From: CAXQUZ01 sp942491145
Lineage (GTDB): Bacteria > Myxococcota_A > UBA796 > UBA2385
Assembly (NCBI GenBank): GCA_942491145.1
Contig: CALOBC010000040.1
Location: 1-64,000, forward strand
Direction of reading: 5' to 3'
Length of the DNA stretch: 64,000 bases
Of the stretch, positions 8,022 through 17,417 are shown piece by piece; the stretch's first letter is position 1, and each line of letters begins with the position of its first letter. Made by a program: the position numbers and the translations under genes. The notes under the pieces are model-generated. The model was not told the origin of the DNA. It worked only from the letters and a program-made list of their open reading frames with translations, and made no database searches.

Positions 8022-9515
8022 ATGTCTGTGACGCCATCACGTTGTTCTGGTCGACTCACCTTTGCACCGGCGCTCCTCGTGCTGGTGGCCCTCTTCGGCT
8101 GTGCAGATGACCCCAAGTCCACCGAGAGCACCGAAGTGGATGGCGGGGGGGACGGCGGCGATGGCGGCGATGGCGGCGATGGCGGCGGCGAGACCGACTT
8201 CCCGACCACCTCGTGCGCGGACCACGACGACCCGTGCGTCGAGGTGGTGGCCGGGGATGTGGAGGGGCTCTTTGAGGCCGCCAACCTGCTCGAAGACGGC
8301 ATGACCATCGTGTTGGGCGCTGGCGAGTGGCTGCTCGACAACCAGATCACGTTCCGCAATGCGAACCAGCTCAGTCTGTACGGCCAGGGCATGGACCTGA
8401 CCATCCTGGACTTTGGGCTCGAAGAGGTCCAGACCAACGGCATCGACGTCATCGCAGATGACTTGGTGCTGCAGGACCTCACCGTGTTGGATGCCAAGAA
8501 GGACGGGGTGCGGGTGGAGGACTCCAACGGGGTCGTGATGCGCCGGGTGCGGGCGTCCTGGACCGAGCCGGAGTCTTCCGAGAATGGTGCGTACGGGCTG
8601 TATCCGGTGAAGAGCACGCGGGTGTTGATCGAGGAGTGTGAGGCCCACAACGCCTCGGATGCCGGCATCTATGTGGGCCAGACTATCCAGACGATTGTGC
8701 GCAACAACCTTGCGACGGGCAACGTGGCGGGCATCGAGATCGAGAACACCCAGTTCGCCGATGTCTACGGCAACACGGCCACTGGCAACACCGGCGGCTT
8801 GTTGATCTTCGACCTGCCGGGGAACCCCATCGTTGGTCGGGACATCTGGGTGCACGACAACACCGTCACGGACAACAACGTGCCCAACTTTGCGCCCGGC
8901 GGGGTGGTCTCGAGCATTCCCTCCGGCACCGGCACCATCTTGTTGGCCAGCCGGCGGGTGGTCATCGAGAACAACACCTACGCCAACAACGACTCGTCGG
9001 ATATCGCCATCATCAGCGGGCTGGCCATCGAGGGCAACCCGGACACGTGGATGCTCAGCCGGGACGAGCTGGTCGGCAGCATCGAGGGGGTGACCCTCCC
9101 GGGCGATGAGTCGTCGGTCTACAACTACCTCACCCGCAATGTGGTGGTGAAGGGCAATGCCCACAGCGGCTCTGGCTCGTCGCCAGACATGGCCAGTGTG
9201 GAAGACCGGGAGATCGGCTTCTTGCTGGGCATGTTGTACTTGGGCGACCGGGTGGATGATGTGTTGTATGACGCCATCGGGGAGAGCGCGTATTCGAACA
9301 CGGACGCGGGCGCGAACAGCAACGACAACATGGTGTGTGTGGGCGGAAACGACGGGGGCAGCTTTGCTAGCCTCGATCTGGAGACCCTCGCGGGCCGCAT
9401 GCGGGCGGGCGACTTCCCCAACCCCAGCGACCTGTTCCGGCCGGCCGCGCCCTACGCGCCCTTCGACTGCACCGCACTTGAGGGCGGGGACATCCCAGCC
9501 GTGACGCTGGACTGA
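8022..9515 (+). CDS. Parallel beta-helix lipoprotein (TIGR03805-like)
   Basis: A 497-residue lipoprotein. It has a signal peptide ending in a lipobox (V-A-L-F-G-C), then a Gly/Asp linker, then a right-handed parallel beta-helix with regularly spaced Asn and Gly (for example GVRVEDSNGVVM and IVRNNLATGNVAGIEIEN). The layout fits the family that occurs in two-gene pairs with a haem-motif protein, as it does here: the stop overlaps the next start as TGATG. The function of that pair is not established. The ATG at 8022 was chosen because it opens the signal peptide. Confidence 0.85.
   Translation: MSVTPSRCSGRLTFAPALLVLVALFGCADDPKSTESTEVDGGGDGGDGGDGGDGGGETDFPTTSCADHDDPCVEVVAGDVEGLFEAANLLEDGMTIVLGAGEWLLDNQITFRNANQLSLYGQGMDLTILDFGLEEVQTNGIDVIADDLVLQDLTVLDAKKDGVRVEDSNGVVMRRVRASWTEPESSENGAYGLYPVKSTRVLIEECEAHNASDAGIYVGQTIQTIVRNNLATGNVAGIEIENTQFADVYGNTATGNTGGLLIFDLPGNPIVGRDIWVHDNTVTDNNVPNFAPGGVVSSIPSGTGTILLASRRVVIENNTYANNDSSDIAIISGLAIEGNPDTWMLSRDELVGSIEGVTLPGDESSVYNYLTRNVVVKGNAHSGSGSSPDMASVEDREIGFLLGMLYLGDRVDDVLYDAIGESAYSNTDAGANSNDNMVCVGGNDGGSFASLDLETLAGRMRAGDFPNPSDLFRPAAPYAPFDCTALEGGDIPAVTLD
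8148..8186. repeat. Short GGCGATGGC coding repeat
   Basis: A run of near-identical nine-base units encodes Gly-Asp-Gly repeats directly after the lipobox of the beta-helix lipoprotein. Similar linkers occur in the lipoproteins ending at 46996 and 53615. It serves as a flexible spacer and is prone to slippage. Confidence 0.7.
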
Positions 9516-10690
9516 TGATGTTCGCCTCAAGTCATTGGCCGGTGCACCTGGCTGTGTTGGGTGTGTGGCTCGGGGGCTGCGCGTCGGACCCGGCCGACAA
9601 GTCATCCCCCGAGTCGTCCACACCCGACACCGACGAGACCACCGATGACAGCGCCGAGCCCCCGTGGGGCCCGGTGGTGGTGGACCCCGATGCGTGGCCA
9701 CCGGAGCTGCTGTCGGAGATGCGGCTGGTGCGGTGGACCGGCACGGAGCTGGAGTACAATGAGGGGGTGTTGCCGTATGCGCTGAACACGCCCTTGTTCA
9801 GCGACTTCGCCGGCAAGTCCCGGGCGATCTGGATGCCGCCGGATGCCCAGGCCGCGTGGACCGAGGGGGCGTCCCTTGAGTTTCCGGTGGGCACGGTCAT
9901 CCTCAAGTCGTTCATCCTGCCCACGGACATGACCGACCCGTCCAGCGCGGTCCAGCTTGTTGAGACGCGCTTGTTGATTCGGGGCACAGAGGGGTGGGAG
10001 GGGTGGCCCTATCTATGGCGCACAGACAGCAGTGAGGCGGACCGCCATGTGTCGGGCAAGGTGTTTGACCACACGTTTGTGGACGGGCGGGGCCAGACAC
10101 GGACGGCCCACTATCTGGTGCCCCAGCGCAACCAGTGTGTGGACTGCCATGAGTTGTTCGATGAGGCCGGCGAGCGGGTGCTCCAGCCGATTGGACCCCA
10201 CGGGCGCTTTCTCGACGACGGTGTGCAGCTGGAAGCGATGGTGGCGGATGGTCGGCTCACCGGCGCGCCAGACCTCGCGGATGTGGTGCCAGCCTTTGAC
10301 TGGGCACGGGTCGAAGACGTGGGTGTGGACGGGCTCGACAGCACAGAAGTGGAGCGGGCGGCGCGGGACTACCTGCACATGAATTGTGCCCACTGCCACA
10401 GTCCCACCGGCATTGAAGGCGTGACGTCCCAGTTCTTCTTGGACTACGAGACGACCGATGCGTTTCACTTGGGGGTGTGCAAGCGACCGGGGTCGGCGGG
10501 AGAAGGGGGCGTGGACCGCGAGTTTGATGTGGTCCCGGGGGACCCGGCCCAGAGCATCCTGTGGTACCGCTTGTCGACCGAGAATGTGGGTGCGATGATG
10601 CCGGACATCGGCCGCAGCTTGGCCCACGAGACGGGCTCCGAGCTGGTGTGGCGCTGGATTGCCGAGATGGACCCGGTGGACTGCGAGTAG
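9515..10690 (+). CDS. Haem-motif lipoprotein partner (TIGR03806-like)
   Basis: About 390 residues. The signal peptide has a lipobox near residue 22 (L-G-G-C), followed by a Ser/Thr/Asp-rich linker. Two CxxCH motifs are visible, CVDCH in the middle and CAHCH in the C-terminal third, so it may be a c-type cytochrome-like protein. It overlaps the beta-helix gene by one base (a second ATG follows at 9518) and matches the known two-gene pair. The partner probably sits on the same membrane face. The gene ends 2 nt before the hairpin array. Confidence 0.85.
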   Translation: MMFASSHWPVHLAVLGVWLGGCASDPADKSSPESSTPDTDETTDDSAEPPWGPVVVDPDAWPPELLSEMRLVRWTGTELEYNEGVLPYALNTPLFSDFAGKSRAIWMPPDAQAAWTEGASLEFPVGTVILKSFILPTDMTDPSSAVQLVETRLLIRGTEGWEGWPYLWRTDSSEADRHVSGKVFDHTFVDGRGQTRTAHYLVPQRNQCVDCHELFDEAGERVLQPIGPHGRFLDDGVQLEAMVADGRLTGAPDLADVVPAFDWARVEDVGVDGLDSTEVERAARDYLHMNCAHCHSPTGIEGVTSQFFLDYETTDAFHLGVCKRPGSAGEGGVDREFDVVPGDPAQSILWYRLSTENVGAMMPDIGRSLAHETGSELVWRWIAEMDPVDCE

Positions 10691-10692
10691 AA

Positions 10693-10719
10693 CCTGGGCT
10701 CGCAAGTAGCGAGCCCAGG
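10693..10719. terminator. Hairpin directly after the haem-lipoprotein stop
   Basis: A perfect 11-bp stem with a 5-nt AAGTA loop begins 2 nt after the TAG stop. There is no U-tract, so factor-independent termination is uncertain. A solo relative of this hairpin follows the NnrS gene at 14419-14437. Confidence 0.5.
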
Positions 10720-11454
10720 TTCTACCGCATGAGTTGCGGGGGCGACCCCCCGCGCCGCGCCGGATGGGCGCTCCCCCAAGGCATCCTGGGCTCGCAAGTA
10801 GCGCGCCCAGGTTCTACCGCATGAGTTGCGGGGGCGAGCCCCCGCGCCGCGCCGGATGGGCGCTCCCCCAAGGCATCCTGGGCTCGCAAGTAGCGCGCCC
10901 AGGTTCTACCGCATGAGTTGCGGGGGCGAGCCCCCGCGCCGCGCCGGATGGGCGCTCCCCCAAGGCATCCTGGTCTCGCAAGTAGCGAGCCCAGGTTCTA
11001 CCGCATGAGTTGGGGGGGCGCGCCCCCGCGCCGCGCCGGATGGGCGCTCCCCCAAGGCATCCTGGGCTCGCAAGTAGCGCGCCCAGGTTCTACCGCATGA
11101 GTTGCGGGGGCGAGCCCCCGCGCCGCGCCGGATGGGCGCTCCCCCAAGGCATCCTGGGCTCGCAAGTAGCGCGCCCAGGTTCTACCGCATGAGTTGCGGG
11201 GGCGAGCCCCCGCGCCGCGCCGGATGGGCGCTCCCCCAAGGCATCCTGGGCTCGCAAGTAGCGCGCCCAGGTTCTACCGCATGAGTTGCGGGGGCGAGCC
11301 CCCGCGCCGCGCCGGATGGGCGCTCCCCAAGGCATCCTGGGCTCGCAAGTAGCGCGCCCAGGTTCTACCGCATGAGTTGCGGGGGCGAGCCCCCGCGCCG
11401 CGCCGGATGGGCGCTCCCCCAAGGCATCCTGGGCTCGCAAGTAGCGCGCCCAGG
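10693..11454. repeat. Tandem 92-bp repeat array, eight units plus a partial ninth
   Basis: Units start at 10693, 10785, 10877, 10969, 11061, 11153, 11245, 11336 and 11428 (one unit is 91 bp). Each holds two strong hairpins: CCTGGGCTCGC/GCGAGCCCAGG with loop AAGTA (perfect in copy 1, one mismatch in most others), and GCGGGGGC/GCCCCCGC. The array fills the space between two convergent genes, beginning 2 nt after one stop and ending 36 nt before the other. It could act as a bidirectional terminator or an expanded REP/BIME-like element. Short 60-codon frames inside it are by-products of the repeat. Confidence 0.95.
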
Positions 11455-11489
11455 TTCACCCCCTCATTGGCGGGGGCTGGCCCCGAGAC

Positions 11490-14297
11490 TCAGAACGGCT
11501 CCACCGCACCGATGCTCGGCGGGGAGGGCCTGGGGTTCGACCAAAAGTCGGTGGTGGACGCGTAGCTGGTGGTGCCGGCGCCGTCTGCTGAGCCGCTGGC
11601 CGTCGGCGCGGGTGGGGTGTCGGCGCTGAGGCCCGGATCGGTGGTCACCCGGTGGCTGCCGCCCGTCGCCGAGCCGTAGAAGTCGGCGGATGAGTTGCCA
11701 TAGTAGAGGTTGTAGTCGTTGTTCATGTTGCCACGACCGTTGTAGTAGAAGCCCCTTGAGTTGTTCGTGATGATGTTGTTGTAGATGCGGAACGTGGTGC
11801 TGGAGCTGCCCCGGCCCGCGGCATAGATGCCGTAGGATGCGGACTCAATGGTGTTGCCCACAAACTGAAACGTCTGGTCGGGCGAGCGGCTGGACGAGGT
11901 TGTCACGGCGGTGCGGATGCCGTACTGCCCACCGACGATGTAGGAGTCTTCGACCGTGAGGTAGACCCGGTCTGTGACGTTGTAGCCGTAGTCATACAAG
12001 TACACGGCCGAGGTCGCCGCCGCGCCGTAGACTTGGCACCGCTCGATCGTGGTGTTGGGCGTGCCATAGCCGTCCCGCTCGATGTAGACGCCGTGTTGGT
12101 TGACGCTGTCGAGGATGCTGTCGGCGAACGTGGTCGTGAACACCGCCGACCCGTCGTCCAAGATCTCCACGCCCTTCGTGATGTGCACCCCCTGAATGTC
12201 GAGCGTCGCTCCGGCAACGGATGAGCGTATGGTGACATGCCCGTTGATCACGGCGTCGTAGGCCGACGGCCCGATGATCTTTAGGTTGCCGTAGAGCGTG
12301 GGGTTCTCCGTGTAGGTCCTCGATGTCAGGCAGATGGTCTCGACGCTGCTGGACTCCCCGAGGGCCGCCGCCGCCGCGTGGATGGTGCTGTAGGACCCGG
12401 GCACGGTGTAGCCGGTGCAAGAAAACGTCGGATGGTCCACGCCTTCGCAGCTCTGGTCGATGCCGTCGCCATAGATCTCCGTGGCACCCGGGCTGACGGC
12501 CGGGTCCGTGTCGTCGCAGTCGGTGTTGTCGGGCGCATAGGTTGTGGACGCGCCGCTGGGGTCCTCGCACGCCAGCACGGCGGACCCCAGCTCGTCGCCA
12601 TACCCGTCCAAGTCGTCGTCGACATACCAGGACGTGGCCGTGGACGTGTCCAGGCTGGTGTCGTCATCGTTGATGTCGCCGTCGCAGTCCTCATCGGTTG
12701 ACGACGCATCGCAGACCTCCGTGCCGGACGGACTCACGCTGGCGTCGGTGTCATCACAGTCGGTGGCGTCCGCCACATAGGTGGTTCCCGGGGTGCTGGG
12801 GTCCTCGCAGGCGGAGGTGGCGGTGGCCAGCATGTCGCCGTGTCCGTCGCCATCGGCATCGACGGTCCAGTCGGTGAGGCTGGCGGGGTCCACGCCGGGG
12901 TCGTCGTCATCGCTGGCGCCGCTGCAGTCCTCGTCCACATCATCGTCGTCGCAGACCTCGGTGAGCGACGGACTCACTGAGGCGCGGGTGTCGTCGCAGT
13001 CGTCGGCCACCGCCGCAAACTCTGCCAATGCGTCGCTGGGGTCGTCGCAGTACAGCGAGCCGGCGTCGCCCAGAGCGCCGTGACCATCGCTGTCCCCGTC
13101 GGTGTACCACAAAGTCATGGTGCTGGGGTCCGCCGCGCCATCCGCATCATCGCTGGCGCCGCTGCAGTCCTCGTCCGTGTCTGCGGCATCGCAGACTTCG
13201 GTGGCCGCGGGGTGGACGAGCGGTTCGCCATCATCGCAGTCGGTCGCGTCCAGGGTCCATGCAGAGACGCCATCGGAGGGGTCGTCGCACCGCATCGTGG
13301 GTGTGCCCTCGGCATCCCCCCAGCCATCCCCGTCGCTGTCTGCAAACCAAGCGAACAACGTGTCGACATCGACGGCGGAATCTGCGTCGTCCGCCAAGCC
13401 GTTGCAGTTCTCGTCGACGTCGTCCGGGTCACACGTCTCGGTGGCGTCCGGGTTCACCGCGGCCTTGCTGTCGTCGCAGTCGGTGCTGTTGGTGAGCCAC
13501 ACGTCCCCTTCGACAGACGGGTCGTCACAGTGGGCAATGCCCGGGCTGGCCCCATCACCAAAGCCGTCTCCGTCCTGGTCGGGGAACCAGAGCTCGGCGC
13601 CGGAGAGGTCCACGGATGGGTCTTGGTCGTCCGCGAGGCCGCTGCAGTCCTCGTCCACGTCGTCGGCATCACACACCTCCGTGGCCGCGGGGTGAACCTC
13701 AGCGTTTGTGTCGTCGCAGTCGTCGCCGGTCAGGCTCCAGGGGGTGCCGCCGTCCGTTGGGGTGGCGCAGGCAAGTGTCGGTGCCGCGTCCAGAGCTCCC
13801 GCCCCGTCTTCGTCGGTGTCCGGCCACCACTCAAGCCGGGTTGCGTGGTCCAGCGTGTCGTCGGCATCGTCGACCAACCCATCACAGTCTTCATCGCGAC
13901 CGCTGCAGACCTCCTGGGCGTCGGGATGCACTCCAGCGTCGTCGTCTTCGCAGTCGCCGGCTTGGGTTGCGAGTCCCTCCGCCAGCGCACAAGCGAGCAC
14001 TTCTTCGTCGGCATTGCCGTGGCCGTCGCCGTCCGCGTCTCGCCAGAACAGCGTGCCGTCGCTGGGGGACTCATCGATCTGACCGTCGCAATTGTTGTCG
14101 ATGCCGTCGCAGCGCTCGTCGGCGCCCGGATGCACCAGGGCCGAGGCATCATCGCAGTCGATGTCGGCGCCATACCCGTCGGCGTCAGCGTCGGACGATG
14201 CCCCGACAGTGCCGTCGGAGCCCTCCTTTTCGGTGTCACCACAGCCGACAAGGAGCGCCAGGAGCCAGAGGCCTGAGCGAAGGAATGGCAGCGACAT
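11490..14297 (-). CDS. MopE-type Asp/Cys repeat lipoprotein with C-terminal beta-helix
   Basis: About 935 residues. It has a signal peptide with a lipobox (L-L-V-G-C). Then come about eight repeats of the MopE-like metal-binding motif (DCDD-x-hydrophobic-P-x-x-x-E-x-C-D then DED/NNCDG-x-x-DD), each followed by a D-x-D-x-D-G-type calcium-binding-like segment. The last ~280 residues are a parallel beta-helix ending in NPRPSPPSIGAVEPF. MopE relatives bind copper or calcium on the cell surface. The ATG at 14297 was chosen over GTG 14303. The gene faces the repeat array at its 3' end. Confidence 0.85.
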   Translation of the reverse strand: MSLPFLRSGLWLLALLVGCGDTEKEGSDGTVGASSDADADGYGADIDCDDASALVHPGADERCDGIDNNCDGQIDESPSDGTLFWRDADGDGHGNADEEVLACALAEGLATQAGDCEDDDAGVHPDAQEVCSGRDEDCDGLVDDADDTLDHATRLEWWPDTDEDGAGALDAAPTLACATPTDGGTPWSLTGDDCDDTNAEVHPAATEVCDADDVDEDCSGLADDQDPSVDLSGAELWFPDQDGDGFGDGASPGIAHCDDPSVEGDVWLTNSTDCDDSKAAVNPDATETCDPDDVDENCNGLADDADSAVDVDTLFAWFADSDGDGWGDAEGTPTMRCDDPSDGVSAWTLDATDCDDGEPLVHPAATEVCDAADTDEDCSGASDDADGAADPSTMTLWYTDGDSDGHGALGDAGSLYCDDPSDALAEFAAVADDCDDTRASVSPSLTEVCDDDDVDEDCSGASDDDDPGVDPASLTDWTVDADGDGHGDMLATATSACEDPSTPGTTYVADATDCDDTDASVSPSGTEVCDASSTDEDCDGDINDDDTSLDTSTATSWYVDDDLDGYGDELGSAVLACEDPSGASTTYAPDNTDCDDTDPAVSPGATEIYGDGIDQSCEGVDHPTFSCTGYTVPGSYSTIHAAAAALGESSSVETICLTSRTYTENPTLYGNLKIIGPSAYDAVINGHVTIRSSVAGATLDIQGVHITKGVEILDDGSAVFTTTFADSILDSVNQHGVYIERDGYGTPNTTIERCQVYGAAATSAVYLYDYGYNVTDRVYLTVEDSYIVGGQYGIRTAVTTSSSRSPDQTFQFVGNTIESASYGIYAAGRGSSSTTFRIYNNIITNNSRGFYYNGRGNMNNDYNLYYGNSSADFYGSATGGSHRVTTDPGLSADTPPAPTASGSADGAGTTSYASTTDFWSNPRPSPPSIGAVEPF

Positions 14298-14418
14298 GGG
14301 CACCCCGAGCGGCCGCTGGTCTCCAGAGACGGGCAGCGGGCCCGCACAGTGTAGACAAGTCGCCGTGTCGAGTGGGCGCGGTGCGGGCTGTTTCCCACCC
14401 AGAGTGCATGGGTTCCGT

Positions 14419-14437
14419 GGCTCGCGACTTGTGAGCC
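14419..14437. terminator. Solo hairpin related to the 92-bp array
   Basis: Read on the minus strand it is GGCTCACAAGTCGCGAGCC, which matches 17 of 19 bases of the first-copy hairpin in the array (GGCTCGCAAGTAGCGAGCC). It lies 8 nt after the NnrS stop. The same hairpin family therefore appears twice just downstream of stop codons, which supports a terminator or mRNA 3'-end role. Confidence 0.5.
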
Positions 14438-14444
14438 GCTGACG

Positions 14445-15608
14445 CTATCCGCTCGCTTCTGCGGCCAAGGGCCCCCACCGCAGCCCCCACAGCGCGAAGG
14501 CCAGCGACAGCCCGGCGCCCGGCACCAGCCAGATCCACAGGGGGTCGGTGATGTGGAGCAACGGGAGCACCGCTCGGCCCACCATGACCAGTGCGAGAAT
14601 GCCGATTAAAACGGCACCATCGGCGCCCAGCGCGAGGCCGCGCCCGGCGTGTCCCCGGAGCACCCGGATGCCAAAGCCGAACAGCAGTGTGAGCAGGCCG
14701 AGGGTGTGGAAGTGAAGGCCCGCGCCAGGCAGGGTGATGCCCAGCGGCATCAGCGCATCGGCGGCAAAGCCGGCGGCGAAGGCCATCCATCCGAAGTGGA
14801 GGACCGCCACCAGCGGCTCCTTCAGACCAATGAGCGGGCGCCAGCCGTGGGCTTGCCGAAGCACCACCACAAGCAGCCCCAGCGAGGCCAGCCCCGCGAG
14901 GCTTCCGTTGCCCACCAGGTCGGGATCGATGGGTCCGCCGGAGGGGCCGAGCTCACCGTACACACGCAACGGAATGAGGCCGACCAACATCGGCATCAGC
15001 CCACCCTTGCGGTGGCCATCGAAGCCCGGGAGCTTCCGACTGAAGAACGGCAGCATCCGGTCCAGCAACACAAAAGCGATGGGCACAAAGCCCGCGTAGA
15101 GCGCGAGGCGCAGGCCGCTGCGGGGGGTGAAGAGTGCCCATCCGCTAGCCACTGCGACGGCGGCGGCACACAGCGGCACCAGCACCGTCGTGGGGTCAGA
15201 CTGGCGGCCCAGCGATGGCCAAGCGATCCGGCCCGCCCACACAGCGATGCCGGCCCAGAGCGCTGCGCTCAGCACCAATGCCGCGGACTGGGCCCCGGGC
15301 CACCACCAACCGGCGACGAGCAGGGCAACCCCACTGAGCTGGGTGCCCGAGACCGCGCTCACCCACGCCCGTCCTGGCCGGGCGCCCTGGTTCTGGCGGG
15401 GAAACGCAGTGCCAAGGAAGCCGATGATGCCGCTGCCAATCGCACCGAACAGCAACAGCAGCCCGTGCTGAGCAGTGTTTGTGGGCGGTCCGGAACCGGC
15501 GAGCGTTGCGGTCCAGGTGGCGGCCCCCCCGGCACCGACGGCGGCGGCGAGGGGAAAGAGCACGCGGTAGGGCTCGGACCAGAATCGTGTGGGGGTCACG
15601 GTGGGCAT
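14445..15608 (-). CDS. nnrS: NnrS family haem-copper membrane protein
   Basis: A 387-residue, roughly twelve-helix membrane protein of the NnrS family. Typical features are FWSEPYRVLFPLA near the N-terminus, GIIGFLGTAFPRQN, LLDRMLPFFSRK, and LHFHTLGLLTLLFGFGIRVLRGHAGR. NnrS proteins bind haem and copper and protect denitrifiers from NO stress. The ATG at 15608 follows GGAG by six bases. It lies downstream of the barrel gene and the nap operon on the same strand. Confidence 0.9.
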   Translation of the reverse strand: MPTVTPTRFWSEPYRVLFPLAAAVGAGGAATWTATLAGSGPPTNTAQHGLLLLFGAIGSGIIGFLGTAFPRQNQGARPGRAWVSAVSGTQLSGVALLVAGWWWPGAQSAALVLSAALWAGIAVWAGRIAWPSLGRQSDPTTVLVPLCAAAVAVASGWALFTPRSGLRLALYAGFVPIAFVLLDRMLPFFSRKLPGFDGHRKGGLMPMLVGLIPLRVYGELGPSGGPIDPDLVGNGSLAGLASLGLLVVVLRQAHGWRPLIGLKEPLVAVLHFGWMAFAAGFAADALMPLGITLPGAGLHFHTLGLLTLLFGFGIRVLRGHAGRGLALGADGAVLIGILALVMVGRAVLPLLHITDPLWIWLVPGAGLSLAFALWGLRWGPLAAEASG

Positions 15609-15691
15609 CAGTGTCTCCGCAGCGCGACTCTCGCCCTCCGGTCCAAGTCGGAATCGAGGCTTCGGTTTCACGAAGCCAACGGTTGAAGAGC

Positions 15692-17278
15692 TCAGAACTT
15701 CGCCATCAACACTTGCTTGATCTCCCAAGCGGCTTCAGTGTTTGCGGCGGTTCCGGTGATCAGGCGGCTCGCGGCTGCGCCCGGCATGAAGTAACCGAAC
15801 AGCGCCGCATAGCTCAGGCCTTTGGTGATGGTGACCACGCCGTTGACGTCGACCTCGCTGCCCAGGTCCTGGGTGCTGTCGGCGGTGGGGGCCCCTTCTG
15901 CGTCGAAGCCGCGGATGGGTTGTGTGGCGCGCAGCCATGTGTAGCTGGCGGTGAGCTCAAGGGGCCGCGCGGGCTTGAGGCGCACCCGGCCCTGCACGGC
16001 CGTTGTGTTCTCGAACTCCCGGTAGCCCCGGGACACCGGCGAGCCGAGGCCTTGGGGCGAGATGCCGCCGACGTCCGGCATGACGGAGTCTTCCCAGACG
16101 TTGGTGAGGGGGAAGCTGCCCATCGTCTGGATCTTGTTCAGGTTGCCTTGGCCGCCTGTGACATCGTCGTCGCCAGACCCCATGCCGAAGGTCGCGCCCA
16201 CCCCCAGTGGGATGCCGGCATCGAAGCTCTGATCGGCCTTGAGCAGGGCGTTCCAGCCCGTCAGTGTTCCGTTGTTGATGTCCAAGACGCCCCCGGCGTG
16301 GTCCTGGTTCTTGACGTCGTCTCGGCCCATCAGCCAGTCGCCCTCGGCGGCCCAGGCGAGCCCCTCGGCGACCGGGAACTTGCCGGTGGCCGAGATCCCC
16401 ACGGCGGTGGCCATGCTGATGTTGGGGCGGTGCCGGCTGTTGAAGTAGCCGTAGCCCTGGGGGAGGTAGGTGGCCTCGCCATCTCCAGACGCGTCGTTGT
16501 AGAACAGCCCGAACAGCTCGGCCTGGACCGTCTTGGACTTGGTCATCAGCCGTGCGCCCGCCATGTTGGCGTCCGCGTAGGCGTCTTCGTCCGACATCAA
16601 CGCACCCGTGGGCGCCTTCACCGAGCCCAGCCCTTCGCTGAACTTGGCGCCGAGCAGCTCGACAGAGACCACACTCTCGGGCGCGATCGTGACCGTGATG
16701 CCGTCGAGATCTTGGTCCAGGACGAGCTTCTGGCCGACCTGCATGTTCATGCGGCCGGCTTGCACCCGGACGTCCACGGGCAAGCCAGGGATGTTAAACC
16801 ACACATAGGCGTGGTCGAAGTGCACCCCGTAGTTTGTGTCCTTGTTGCCAAACATGGCGTCCGCATTGTAGGCGGTGGCGCTTGTGGTGGTCTGGTCGTC
16901 GGGGTTGTGGGACTCCACCGACGTCGTGTTGGGATCGTTGTCGACGCCCCACCAGCCCTGGGCCGCGTCGAGACGGGCGACCACGCCGTAGCTGGGCCGG
17001 TCGAAGCGGGGGGCCAGCCGCAGCATCTGGACCACATAGTCGGCATTGTTCAGCGGGTGGTCCGCCCCCAGCATGAAGTTGCGCTGGGTGAGGCCCCAGA
17101 TCGTATAGATGCCACTGATGGAGAAGTCAGTCTTGTCGGCCTTTGCGTCCCCCTTCTTCGAACCGGACTTGCCGGTGTCCTTGGCAGACGGACCGGCGCT
17201 GGCTGTGGGGTCGGCCTTGGGGCCGGCGGCATAGACCGGATGGGCGCTGAGGGCGGCGAACAGGGCAAGTTGGAGCAT
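15692..17278 (-). CDS. Outer-membrane beta-barrel protein
   Basis: About 528 residues. A signal peptide (LQLALFAALSAHPVYA) is followed by a Lys/Asp-rich linker and long runs of alternating polar and hydrophobic strands, ending in Lys-Phe. A terminal Phe is the usual recognition signal for the barrel assembly machinery. The length fits a 16-18-strand porin of the alginate-export/OprD-like kind. The ATG at 17278 follows GGGA; a TTG at 17305 is the other option. It sits between the nap operon and nnrS, so transport of nitrate or nitrite across the outer membrane is a plausible inference. Confidence 0.75.
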   Translation of the reverse strand: MLQLALFAALSAHPVYAAGPKADPTASAGPSAKDTGKSGSKKGDAKADKTDFSISGIYTIWGLTQRNFMLGADHPLNNADYVVQMLRLAPRFDRPSYGVVARLDAAQGWWGVDNDPNTTSVESHNPDDQTTTSATAYNADAMFGNKDTNYGVHFDHAYVWFNIPGLPVDVRVQAGRMNMQVGQKLVLDQDLDGITVTIAPESVVSVELLGAKFSEGLGSVKAPTGALMSDEDAYADANMAGARLMTKSKTVQAELFGLFYNDASGDGEATYLPQGYGYFNSRHRPNISMATAVGISATGKFPVAEGLAWAAEGDWLMGRDDVKNQDHAGGVLDINNGTLTGWNALLKADQSFDAGIPLGVGATFGMGSGDDDVTGGQGNLNKIQTMGSFPLTNVWEDSVMPDVGGISPQGLGSPVSRGYREFENTTAVQGRVRLKPARPLELTASYTWLRATQPIRGFDAEGAPTADSTQDLGSEVDVNGVVTITKGLSYAALFGYFMPGAAASRLITGTAANTEAAWEIKQVLMAKF

Positions 17279-17316
17279 CAGAGATCCCAGCTGGATGACC
17301 AGCAAAGCGTAAATGA

Positions 17317-17334
17317 ATGAAGATATAGATTGAT
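17317..17334. promoter_or_regulatory. Weak variant of the NO-regulon dyad
   Basis: ATGAAGATATAGATTGAT agrees with ATGGAY-N6-RTCYAT at only eight of twelve defined positions. It sits in an AT-rich island 39 bp before the barrel gene, the same distance range as the better sites. It may be a diverged operator or simply an AT-rich promoter. Confidence 0.25.
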
Positions 17335-17417
17335 GAAGCGACGGGTGCAGGACCCAGGTTGCACAACCTGGGCAGCAGGGGACCGCGCTTGCATTGCGGC
17401 ACCGACAGTGCGCGGAC

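Noticed and set aside
10693..11454. Possible CRISPR array or a family of 60-residue genes
   Set aside because: The 92-bp units are identical throughout with no unique spacers, and the frames arise from the repeat itself and shift because 92 is not a multiple of three.
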